A stretch of 64,000 nt of DNA from Spirodela intermedia (taxonomy: Eukaryota > Streptophyta > Magnoliopsida > Alismatales > Araceae): assembly GCA_902729315.2 (NCBI GenBank), contig LR746271.1, positions 1,944,001 to 2,008,000 on the forward strand, written 5' to 3'. The notes under the pieces are model-generated. The model made no database searches. It was given only the letters and a program-made list of their open reading frames with translations, and was not told the origin of the DNA. A program made the position numbers and the translations under genes. Of this stretch, positions 10,468-21,408 are shown piece after piece; position 1 is the stretch's first letter, and the number at the start of each line of letters is the position of its first letter.

Positions 10468-12675
10468 CTCTATAGGAGGGACTGATAAGAAAACTGAACC
10501 TTGTCTCACTCGTAAAAGCACACAAATGAGCAGAGTAGAATGCCAACTGGGTGGGTGTTATTTCTTCATGAAAAATTATAGAACCACAAACAAAACCTAC
10601 TTGAATGTGAGAATGACTAAGATCGAGGACAATTATAATGCATCGTTGGAAGGTAGTTGGTATAATACAAGACAAAGCTAAATTTTTGTGGCCCAGAAAG
10701 CCAAACAGGGGATTTCTGCACCCCAGAAATCTGCCTTCGGAGTGTTCATCCTTAGTAGGACTAAGTCACCAGAAGAGTGCAAAAGACGATGACCATATCG
10801 GAATCATGACAGCTCATGCATCTGCATGGTCAACCCAGCTAATGTGCTATAATGGAATATGACTCACTAGTTGCTGGAATATGGTTGGTTCATCCACAAT
10901 GATATCTACCCTGCCACTGGAACATTAAATGAAGACGCAAACACCACCTTATGCGTGTTCCCTAGTAGACCAATCATCAGCATCTGATGAAGACTTGCTA
11001 AAATTAGAATTCGAATGGATAGCCGATTCCTTGTCCTTCTGTTGCACCAGATTCCATTGCAGCTAGCATGTTATCTGCGAGCCCAACTCCCGTCCAAAGT
11101 CATGCCCCTTCCCAGCATAATTCTAATGAGCTCATTCTACGTCCAAAGGCCAACATTCTTAGCTAGTAGAGATCTCTGTATGCATCTGCAGGCTGATTTC
11201 ATATGAGAAATCATACGATAACCAAAGCCTCAACGCCAACCTCCCATGCTGTATCTTGGAAAGGATATTAAATTTGTCGGCATGCGCTACTGTGATGATG
11301 ATCAATAACAAAGCTACGATTTCCTCTCTCCACGCAGAATGTTCAACTAAATGGTCATATGTTCTGAGCATAATTCTGAACGACTTGGATCGCATCTTGG
11401 TTCAGTTTCTCAAAGCATCCACATCCTGGCCCAGGTTAAATGGCTCAGTCTCCTTTTGAAGGACTTCTTATGTGCGCACAGAACTCTGCAACTGTCACAA
11501 ATATACAGGAAATTTGATCAAATCCACTAAAAACCAGTAAGAATTCACACGTTCAACTAATCCCCAAGCGTTAGCTTTATACACGTAGTGAACCAAAGGA
11601 TGAAATACAAAATAAATAAGATAAGTGTTGAGTCTTCAAAGCTAAATTAACAAGCAGCTGAGGTCAGCTCACGTTGATTCGCATTGAGAACTGAGATGCT
11701 ACAGGATATTCCGATTCTCCTCAGGAGACCAAATGACTCAGTGCACAAGATCTTTCCCAACATGGGAGAGATGATGAGTTGAAAGTGAAAATAAGAGGTC
11801 CGATGATGATGATGATGATGATGATTGTTGTTATCATTATCATTATTGACATCTTATAAGTTTCATGGCATCTAATGCTGAATGTAATAGCGAACAGTGA
11901 AATATTATGAATTTGTGAGGCATGCAAAGCCTTCGAAACAAAGTGAGAAGATAAATTGGATTTCTGAATTAGAAGCTCTCGGATTTAGTTTAAAAAACGA
12001 AGGACAAACCAGAGAAAATAAAGCCCATTACGAAACAAAGAAGATGCCAAAATAGAGTGATCTCGCAGAACATCTAACTCTATGTGATCAGTTATCGCAG
12101 AGAAGTGACCATTAAAACATCATAAGCTATGGATAATATTGAATGCTCCACACGGAAGAAAGATAGCCTGGAAATGAATGAGTTCATTCCAATCGGAAGC
12201 ACAGAATTACAAGGATTAATGTCCCTAAAATTCGGAGAAAACAAATTACCCAAAAGATCCTAATCAAGATTCTTGCGGAAGAACAGATGAACAAAGAAGA
12301 TTCAAACGCGAAAATGAAGCAAGATGCAGCGGCACTTACAGCCCAAAGGGGTAACTGGGGAGCCCTCCCCGTCACAATGAGCCAGACCCAGCCATAGCCG
12401 ACGAAGTTCTGCAAGGCCCCGAGTAGCAGAGCTCCCCAGATCGGCAGGACCTCGCAGAGGCTCCCCGCCAGGAAGCCGACGCTGTCGCCGAGGTCCTTGG
12501 CCACTCCGAGGCTGGCGATCTGCCGCTGGTTGTAGCTCAGTGCGCTCTTAATGGTCGGCGAAAGGCTCCCAAAGAGGTAGCCGAGGCCCGCACAGGACTG
12601 AATCCACATTGCCGCCACGAAAACCAGCCATCTGTTGTTCAGGAAAGCCTGAATCCTCGCTCCGAGCCTACCCAT
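8412..12675 (-). CDS. Nodulin-like major facilitator superfamily transporter (NFD4-like), three exons
   Basis: Exons on the minus strand: 12675-12340 (donor GTAAGT, phase 0), 10308-9371 (after CAG; donor GTATGG, phase 2) and 8919-8412 (after CAG), giving 593 residues with every junction in frame. The N-terminus (NNRWLVFVAAMWIQSCAGLGYLFG) opens the 'nodulin-like' half. Exon 2 adds GTNGETYFNTAALVSCVQNF and several hydrophobic helices. A charged loop at about 268-355 with KRRRGPRRGE separates the halves. The rest is a second MFS bundle ending YGKPLR. About 12 membrane spans and this length are normal for the family. Relatives sit in plasma, vacuolar or endomembranes; the substrate cannot be read from sequence. 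Intron 1 is 2031 bp and holds a (TA)n tract; intron 2 is 451 bp. Confidence 0.92.
10429..10465. repeat. (TA)n microsatellite in MFS intron 1
   Basis: An uninterrupted alternating TA tract of about 37 bp, likely polymorphic in length. Intron 1 also has a short ATG/GAT triplet run at about 11803-11824. Confidence 0.9.
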
Positions 12676-14537
12676 CGCAGTGATCGAGAGGCGCTCCCGA
12701 TCTCCAGCAGCCGATTGTTAATCGATCTTCCAAGCACAACAGGATCAAAGACCCGAGGAAGGAACGATGGCTCAGAGGTGCTTATCGGCAAGGGAGATGG
12801 CGGATATTAATCTTCCTTTCGTCCGTCAAGTTCCTCTTATCTCTTGCTCTGAGACATTTCGGCAAGCTTCCGAAGGTTGATCTGGTTTTCGCACCGCTCC
12901 TTCCGGTGACGACGATCAAAAAGTATGAGATCGTCGGTGATGGAGCAGGGGCCCCCGCCGGCGAGGAGATCTCCGCCGTTTGCTGGTAAATTAGAAATTG
13001 CAGACCTCGAAATGGGGAATAGAAAAACCCTCGAAGCCGGGGAATTCTTGGCAGACGCCACTGTTCCCAGACCGATGGATCTCCCTTGCTTCTTATCGAG
13101 AAATGATGGCGAGCGCAAGCCCTGGGTCCACTCGCCACGTGGACCTTCGGCGGCGGTAGCCATCCGCGCTGCGCATGCCACTCGCCACCCCCTGCAAGAA
13201 GACGCCAATGGCGATGACGCTCTTTACCCCGAGGAAGAGGAGAACCGGAAGCAACCAGAAGCAGAGGAACTGTAAACCCTAACCAGTTGCAGTAGATCTC
13301 CGGAGAAATAACCTAGTGCCGGAGGAACTCCGTTGCCACCGCCGGCCGCCTCTAATCCGACGACAGAGACAGGGATCGACGACTGCGACGGCCCGAAGAA
13401 GACGGTCCTCGCGTGGATTACCCATGGCGACCGGCCCTGTGATCTACGGCACCTCCCCCACCACAGAGAGGATAAGAGGGCCTCCTCCGGCTCATCCCTG
13501 GCCGATCGTCGGAGGAACAGTGGCGGCGACCTTTTCTGAAGGTCCTCACCTTCAAGTATCGCCGGGAATTGGATTGGACCTGGCGGAACTGCCCGAGAAC
13601 GAAGTCCAGATCATCGCGTCGAAACATCACTTGCTACAGTATACTTCCAGAAATCCTGTCTGATTCGACCGAAATCAGCCAAGAACGAAATCCACAGAAT
13701 CAAATGCGTCCCGTCGATCACAACTCTGATGTGGTTTGTCATCGGTTCGAGGTTGCATGATCTCGAGTTCCTTTCAGCAATCTGGCGGACGCTGTGAAGA
13801 TCATCGCCGAATAATCGAAATGACAAAGAATCCGATGGGTGACATCAATCACAACTCTAATGCGGCTCATGATCGGATCGACCTGACCACAAATCAAAAA
13901 ACCCAATCTGACCCAACATCAAAAGCTCAAAGCATCAAATACCGTCAGAATAATCTAGGAAAAGTATGAACAATTTTAGTATGATATCTCCAGGTCAACC
14001 CCGAATCCCCCGAGGAGATCATCGCACAATCTGCTTCTTGTCTTCTTCTCTCACTACAGATTATCTCAAATATTCATAAAATTTAGACTATTTACATCAG
14101 CGGCCAAGATTTTTCCGCGATAAATGTGTTACTCATGAGGAGGATTATAATACGAGAAAAAAATATATCGATTACTTAGGACGAAAGATCTTCCCCAAGT
14201 CGGCGATGAATGTTGACAAAACGCATCAAACATGCGCTCAAATATATCATATTAAAGTCTTCAGAGACAAAAATTATAAGATCTTCGTGAAGATTTGAGA
14301 TTCCCAATTCAACCTATTGAGGACATCTCAATTCAGGAGCATTAATTTCCCCGAAAATATAATATTTTCTCGTGATGGTAGTTCATATAAAATAGTCATA
14401 ATAATATAATTAACAAATTCCGTTCACGAGAAGCTCTCATAAGAACATCTTTTATTATTAAAAAAAGGAAAGCGATAATGGCAAAATACGTAATTTTGGC
14501 CAAAGTGTTGAACGGTCTGGTGGATCTAAGCTGAAGC
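12676..14537. other. MFS 5' flank and unassigned GC-rich spacer
   Basis: 12676-13300 should contain the MFS leader and promoter (minus strand); an AAACCCTAACC telo-box-like motif is at about 13274. 13300-13970 is GC-rich, and the plus strand has an ATG in good context at 13424 opening about 79 codons. The product resembles nothing I know, so I do not call it a gene. 13970-14537 is AT-rich with no visible gene. Confidence 0.45.
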
Positions 14538-14544
14538 ATGTTCC

Positions 14545-14705
14545 GCAGGTGTTTGAGCCTATCCCTCCTTACCGACCGAGTCGCTGTCCGAGTCATATGG
14601 CAGTACGCACGTGTTTGAGCCTATCCCTCCTGGAGACGGGTCGCTGTCCGAGTCAGCTGACCGTAATATAGGCATGCACACGTGTTTAAGCTTATCCGCA
14701 TCCCC
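14545..14705. repeat. Short tandem repeat, about 62-69 bp period, with ACGTG cores
   Basis: GCASGTGTTTGAGCCTATCC-type starts recur at 14545, 14607 and, diverged, at 14676, alternating with TCGCTGTCCGAGTCA at 14581 and 14641. The second and third copies contain ACGTGTT, an ABRE/G-box-like core. Confidence 0.7.
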
Positions 14706-14837
14706 AGTAAATCCAGCCCAAGTAATTTCACCCGTTGATGAAATTATTAATTAATGGATTCTTCATTTAAATTTCCTGAAAAAGGCCTCCATATATGGTG
14801 GATTTAGACAAACATTAGAGAGGATAATATTTTATTT

Positions 14838-16312
14838 GAAAGTGTTGGAAAATGCCGAAAATTGTGGACCCCACAGGTGGGACCTGCTTCACCCACTCAT
14901 CCACGTTAATCACGATACAATGACTATTAGCGGAGGGGATCTTCTTCCAATGACAGATTTTGGGATAATTCATTAATTTTGTGGATTTTTTTCTAATAAA
15001 ATGCATGTAAGGGTAAAATTCTCAGACCCATATTAATAAATCTATTAAAAAATATTCCCTTTTATCGATAAATTTATGACATTGGGTCATAAAATTACAA
15101 GTTTATGAGTTGTTGGTGTATATTCCCAAATGGTAGCTCCAAAATAAATCACGCAATTATTTCAATGGAAAAAATAATATAAATTTCGCATAACAACATT
15201 ATAGATATATATATATATATTAGTAATATTAAAAACAATGCCCACATGCATACATTATGTTTGGACACAAATTCAGTGTTAATTACTACCAATCAAGAAA
15301 ATTAAACTATATTTTATTGAAAATAGGCCATTGGATATTACAAAGAAGCCATTAGTGGGATCCACTTTGACCTACTTCGCTGAAGGGTCACACACAGCAC
15401 GTTAATCACAAGCGATATAATGACTAGTAGTGGGGGAGATCTTCTTCCAATTACACTCAGATTTTTGTGGGATAATTCATTAATTTTGTGGATTTTGTTC
15501 TAATAAAATGCCTTTATGGGTTATATTCACAAACCCATATTACAAAATTTGTTAAACAATAGTTAACTTTTTGATATATTTATGCATTGGGTTATAAAAT
15601 TACAAGTTTATGAGTTGTTGGTGTATATTCCAAAATGGTAGGCCCAAGATAAATCACGCAATTATTTAAATCGAAAAAAATAATATAAATATTACATAAC
15701 ACCATTATCTATATAAAAATATATATTAGTAATATTAAACAATGCCTTATCACAAGCATAGTGATTAGACCCAATTTTATTATTAATTACTACCAATCAA
15801 GAAAATAGATTATATTTTATTGAAAGTGGGGCATTGGAAAATACCAAAGAAGCCGTAGTGGGACCCACCTTGACCTACTTTCCTCAAGGGTCACATGCAC
15901 ACATTAATCAAGAGCAATATAATGATTAGTAGTGGAGGAGATCTTCTTTCCAATGACACTCAGATTTTCGTGGGATAATTCATTAATTTGTAGGTTTTTC
16001 CTAATTAAAGTCATTTATGGGTTAAATTCACAAACTCATATTGAAAAATCTACTAACTACAGTCTCTTTTTCTGATATGTTTATTACATGTGGTCAAAAA
16101 AAATACAAGTATAAGTTGTTGGTGTATATTCCAAAAATGGCAGGCCCAAAATAAATCACGCAATTTCAATGGAAAAAATAATCTAAATATTACAAAATGG
16201 TGTTAATTATTTTATATAAATACATATTAGTGATATTAAATAATGCCCAAATGGATGCATGGTGATTAGACTCAATTTTAAGGGTAATTACTCCCAATCA
16301 AGAAAAATAGAC
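14838..16312. repeat. Three tandem copies of an AT-rich unit of about 480-500 bp
   Basis: Copies begin near 14838, 15319 and 15822. Each runs through matching landmarks in the same order: GAAARTG near the start, then gatcttcttccaatgaca, gggataattcattaattt, gagttgttggtgtatattcc, aaataaatcacgcaatt and ttactaccaatcaagaaaa. Many small substitutions and indels separate the copies, so the triplication is old. None has a coding frame, and no terminal inverted repeat was found. Confidence 0.85.
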
Positions 16313-16504
16313 TGAATAAAATGAAGATAAATAGTGGCCTTGGAGATGGTACGTTGAAGTTGCACATGACCAGAGAATATTCTTTCTCACGACAATACAA
16401 AAATATGGAAAAATAAAGAATAGAGATGTGCACGTAATAAATTGGCCCAATTGCATGAAAACCTCCTTATTATAGTAATTTACCATTTTCAAATGTATCA
16501 AGAC

Positions 16505-16690
16505 TGAGTAAAAGCTCTCTCTCTCTCTTTCTATCTCCTCTCTCTCTCTCGCTCTCGCTCTTACTTCCTCTCTCTCTCTCTCGATGAAAGCCTCCTTACT
16601 ATAGTAATTTACCATTTTAAAATGCATCAGGACTTATTTAAAGCTCTATCTCTCTTTCTTTCTCTCTCTCTCTCTCTCTCGTTCTCTTTC

Positions 16691-16721
<31 letters not shown>

Positions 16722-16725
16722 ATCC
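16505..16725. repeat. CT-rich microsatellite cluster with an internal ~100 bp duplication
   Basis: Interrupted CT tracts are separated by the repeated phrase tatagtaatttaccatttt (seen at about 16476 and 16602), each followed by aaatg(t/c)atcaggact. This is a small local duplication of a CT tract plus its flank. Confidence 0.8.
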
Positions 16726-16879
16726 CTTTTGTCGCATGAGTACCTATTTTGGATCGGGGTGGGCTGATCAGCCCAGAGATTCAGACGAGTTTTACTCATA
16801 GTTGTTTATATGTTTAAGTTTTTCTCATAGTATGAGAGAAGTTTTAATTTTTTAAAGAACCACCGGGCCCGAGCATAGC

Positions 16880-16886
16880 TATATAG
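16880..16886 (+). promoter_or_regulatory. Probable FtsZ1 TATA box
   Basis: TATATAG lies just upstream of a GGCCCGGCC-rich stretch (16900-16945) and 163-169 bp before the in-frame ATG at 17049. Spacing fits a start of transcription near 16910-16920. Confidence 0.4.
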
Positions 16887-17048
16887 AAGTCACAGGCCGG
16901 AACTGGCCCCGGTCGGCCCGGCCCGGCCTGACCCGGCCCGCTGATCGGGAGGGTGGCGCAGCGGGGTGCATTTAAGTCATGTCGAGGCGAGGAGGGTACT
17001 TATCCGTTGAAGTCTCCCGCTCACCGGCGAAGTGGAGAGTGGGAAAGA

Positions 17049-17095
17049 ATGCACTGCTTGGAAGGGCCGGCAGGGCTTCGGAATGCGACCTTCTT

Positions 17096-17126
<31 letters not shown>

Positions 17127-20100
17127 AGCGGCGGTGGCGATGGCCTCCTGGAGCTGCATCACCTGCAATGGAGACTCCGGCAATCTGACCTCTCGGCGCG
17201 AAGGAACTGCATTTGCCGTTCCGTTGAGGGATCTTCGGGTTCCCGTCTACTCGTCACCTTTCCATCTTTCAGGAGTAAGGCTAGGGCTCTGCCCATGAGG
17301 AGAAGTGTTTTCTCTGCCTCATCTTTCTTGGCGACGGCCGCTTCCGATGGCGCTCGTATAAAAGTTATTGGCATCGGAGGCGGCGGCAATAATGCCGTCA
17401 ATCGAATGATTGGCAGTGGACTCCAGGTAACTGGAAAGCTTTTGCATCTCTCTCCGCTTCTATTCCTTTGGATTAAACAATTTTTTTGGACCTTCTCTTT
17501 GCCAAAGCAAATTGTGACATACATGAGGTTTAGGGTTTATCTCGATTTACTTGTTTCTTCTTGACCCACGTTACGAAGTGCGTCATGTGGTTTTCATTCG
17601 ATTAGGAGGATGGATTGTCGCTTATATTCGATTTTCCTCTGCGTGTAAACAGAATGCAGTGAAGAATCCTCACGACTAGTTAGTGGTGATGATAAGTTGA
17701 GTGAGGAGTCTTATTAGCTTATGTTCTAATGTCTTCTTAGGGAAAGAGCACTTTCGTATAGTTGAGTCGGATCCTTGTGTAATCTTTGTGTATGCTGACC
17801 GTTGAGCAGCTGCTCTGAGGCACTCATCTCTGGAAGCTAGGTCCTGCGTTCAACCTCATGAAATCAGGAGATATATGTAGGTCTCTTGAGAGTGTGGCTG
17901 GGGATGAGTGGCATACATAAGACGAATTTGTCTATGCTGGTGAAGAGGCTCTAGTAGCTTAGGTCCGCTGTAGAGATGGTTTAATCAAGGAAAGTCATAA
18001 CATGAAAATTTTATTGATTCGGAATAAAATATAATTTGTTACATGATGACTCGGACTATGTTTCCCCATTTGAAGGAGAATTATCCGCACAAGTAACGTG
18101 TTATATGAAACAATAATTATCATCATTCACGCTGCCAATTGTACTTCTCGCTGAACATAATGGAATCATCATTGGGTTGGAAGTTTCTAAAATTATTCGA
18201 AATGTTGTTTTCAATGACCCTGTGATGATTGCAGCGGAAAAAGCTTATTCTCTTAAACAAGGGAGGCGAATGCCAAGGAGCTTTTATCTCTTTTGATGTT
18301 TTAAAGCTGCAGTTAGTTGATTTGTTCGCAATGGCCTGATATTCGTTTACGATCCTAATGGATAAGTTGAAGTATGATTGCTGAAATTTACGGAAAGGAG
18401 GTCAACACTAAGTGCTGGAGATAGGAGAGGGCTTCCAGCTGAATGAAATGATGGATTTTTCTGTGCAGACTCGCAACTGTCTAAACAATGTTTCTCAATG
18501 TGTTGCCTGTATTGGTTATTTTTGGAGGGGAGATGTCCTCCGTGGGAACATAATTAAATACACTTACTGAAAATATCATCTCTCAAAAAGGTACTGTGCT
18601 CCTAGGGCATCTAATTTTTTTTTTCTGACTTGTCTGTTGCGATGGAAAGCGCTTTGGAGAGGACCTTTTTTTGCTTTGATGGAAAATATCCTTGCTTTGT
18701 TCTGTCTTTAACCTCTTAATCAACAAGAAGCTGAAATGCCAGTACCCAAGAAGGCAAGTTTAGGTCTTTGCAAATAGCTTTTTGGCTGAACCTGATAAAT
18801 GTCAGTTTGTTACCATCGTTGTATTTTTCTCTCTCATAGGCCAAGTTCAATTTGCAGAATTGGTATGAAATTTGATAAAAAATGTGAAAGCCAGTAAAAA
18901 CTGTCGGCCAGAAAGACCAGCAGTCTTTTTCTTGTTAGATATGGTTATCTGTCCATTTTTAAAACACTGGTTGGGATGCGGTTCATGTGTTAAGCAGCCC
19001 CTTGGAACTGCGGTGGTGATAATGGCAGCTTTCCCACTTGTCATAACCATAGGATTCATTCAGTGTTATTTTCAGCGACAGAAATGTGGTCATGTTTGCA
19101 CAGAGGTACTAATGAATTTATTTTCTGCTTTTTTTTTCAAATCATCCATTGTTTCCTTTCAAAACCATGGTAACCAACATGCATACTAATTTGATTCGTG
19201 TATTTTTAGCCCACACAACGATTGTCAGTTATACTCCGCATTGTTTATTGTCAACTTTCCAGTTAGATGCTCAGCACCTGGCATTACATTTTGGGCATAT
19301 TTAATATTATTAACAATTTCTAGAATGGAAAACCTTCTGGTCGTTTTTGCCAAATGATTTAATCCAATATCCATACCAACACAGTGTTGGATATTTTCGC
19401 GTAATATCAAGTCTGTCATTGCATTATCCGCTGAAATTTTTCCATGATTAACTTGCAGGGTGTTGACTTCTACGCAATTAACACCGATGCTCAGGCTTTG
19501 CTTCAATCAAGTGCTACACAGAGGATACGAATCGGAGAGCAGTTGACTCGTGGGTTGGGTATGATTCTATTCATTTTTTATTTTTTATTCGCATGTTGTT
19601 ATCTGGGGGCGTAAAATGCTTTCTGCCATCTCCAGACAGCATCTATGTGAATTCCTGCTGCGGGTGAAAGATACTGGAGTTCTGGCTGAGAAAATATACC
19701 ACATTCATCATTATAAATAGGATCCAAAGAATGCAAGAAAACAAAAGATAAAATCAAACTCGACCTGGACATCATTATAAGATGATCTTGCTCTGTGGCC
19801 GTAATGAATTACATCTACTTCACCATGGTTTCATCAATTATTTGACCCGGACATGAAACCATGAAATGAGACTATCTCCTGTCTGGTGATTCCTGTTGAT
19901 CTTTAGCTCTTCAGTTAGTTAACAGATTTTCGGTTCAGAGATGCAGGTACAGGTGGAAATCCAGAGTTGGGAGAGCAGGCTGCTGAGGAGTCCAAGGCTA
20001 CGATTAGCAAGGTCCTTGAAGACTCTGACCTCGTCTTCATCACTGCTGGAATGGGGGGTGGGACCGGCTCTGGGGCTGCCCCGGTGGTCGCCCGTCTATC

Positions 20101-21277
20101 CAAAGAAGCCGGCATTCTGACTGTCGGTGTGGTCACATATCCCTTCAGCTTCGAAGGCCGGAGACGGGCCGTACAGGTCTCTGACATCCTCTTAACAGGC
20201 TTGTAGCTAACGTGGGCCCCAGTTCCAAGCCCATTAATCTCTCTCTCTCTGTCTGTGCCATAAATGTTTTATCTTTCTTGCAGGCTCTGGAGGCGATTCA
20301 GAAGCTCCAAGAGTGCGTCGACACACTCATCGTGATACCCAACGACCGGCTACTCGATGTGGCGCCGGTGCAGACTCCGCTTCAGGAGGCATTCCTTCTC
20401 GCCGACGACGTTCTTCGGCAGGGCGTCCAGGGAATTTCTGACATAATTATGGTGAGCCTCCCCTTTCATGTCGAAATTCTTTGAACCATACATCACCATC
20501 TTCTTCTCACGGTAGAAACACAGATATTCTTAAGAAAAATATAATTTACAAAGTAGGAGCACAGGATGATCTGAAACTCCTAAGCAGCCCATTTATTATG
20601 TGTTCTAGTGATAATTATTTCGAAAATAAATGCCATATAAATCACTCTATATATTTTCCATCAATCTATCAATAGAGTAATAAATAAATAAGAAGATTGT
20701 GTGGTCTTGCAGATTCCTGGGTTGGTGAATGTGGATTTTGCCGATGTCAAGGCGATAATGAGGGATTCGGGGACTGCAATGCTGGGTGTGGGGGTCTCCA
20801 GCGGCAAGAACCGCGCTGAGGAGGCGGCCCTGCAGGCCACCTCTGCCCCCCTGATCGAGCGGACGATCGAGCGAGCAACAGGCGTCGTCTACAACATCAC
20901 CGGCGGCAAGGATCTTACCCTTCAAGAAGTCAACCGGGTCTCTCAGGTTATATGGTTCTCTGAGCCATTTTATATGGTTCTCGTCCTTTTCTTTCTCTCT
21001 CTAAATGGAAATTTCCGGTTTGCAGATTGTGACGGGCTTGGCGGACCCGTCGGCAAATATCATCTTCGGGGCGGTGATCGACGAGAGGTATACTGGAGAC
21101 ATCCACGTGACGATAATCGCAACTGGGTTCCCTCAGAGCTTTCAGAAGACCCTGATCAAGGACCCCAAATCGGCTCGGCTGGAGCAGGTCGCCGCCGGCC
21201 ATGCTTCGAGGTCGCCGGCGGCGGCGGCGCCTCTGCCGGAGCCATCTGCCCCCCCAAGGAGACGGGCCCTCTTCTGA
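17049..21277 (+). CDS. FTSZ1: Plastid division GTPase FtsZ1, six exons
   Basis: Exons: 17049-17426, 19459-19558, 19947-20176, 20284-20451, 20713-20946 and 21026-21277. All have GT-AG junctions in frame, giving about 453 residues. The GTPase core starts near residue 103 with [17 protein letters not shown]. The tubulin signature GGGTGSG is at 196-202, followed by [17 protein letters not shown] and [13 protein letters not shown]. The wording matches FtsZ1 rather than FtsZ2 ([31 protein letters not shown]), and it lacks the FtsZ2 C-terminal ARC6-binding motif. FtsZ1 co-assembles with FtsZ2 into the stromal Z ring at the chloroplast division site; a transit peptide is expected. The N-terminus is uncertain: the in-frame ATG at 17049 gives a glycine-run leader, while a stronger ATG at 17140 is in another frame. 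Intron 1 is 2032 bp. Confidence 0.93.
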
Positions 21278-21370
21278 AAAACCCGCCTCCCCCCTCTGCC
21301 ACCCCCGGCCGGAGCTTCCTCTTTTCTCGAATGTTGGAGTTTGATAATATAGGTACTTTCGTTAATTGCC

Positions 21371-21371
<1 letters not shown>

Positions 21372-21401
<30 letters not shown>
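21372..21401. repeat. (GA)n microsatellite between FtsZ1 and phospholipase C
   Basis: About 15 dinucleotides lie between the two convergent stop codons, so the tract probably falls in the 3' UTR of one or both transcripts. Confidence 0.9.
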
Positions 21402-21405
<4 letters not shown>

Positions 21406-21408
21406 CGG

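Noticed and set aside
13316-13663. GC-rich plus-strand frame with a good ATG context at 13424
   Set aside because: The roughly 79-residue product is unlike any family I know and ends without a splice-like continuation. It is noted only as spacer content.
16953-17048. Upstream extension of the FtsZ1 frame to position 16953
   Set aside because: The apparent start is GTG, not ATG, in a nuclear gene. The first usable in-frame ATG is 17049.
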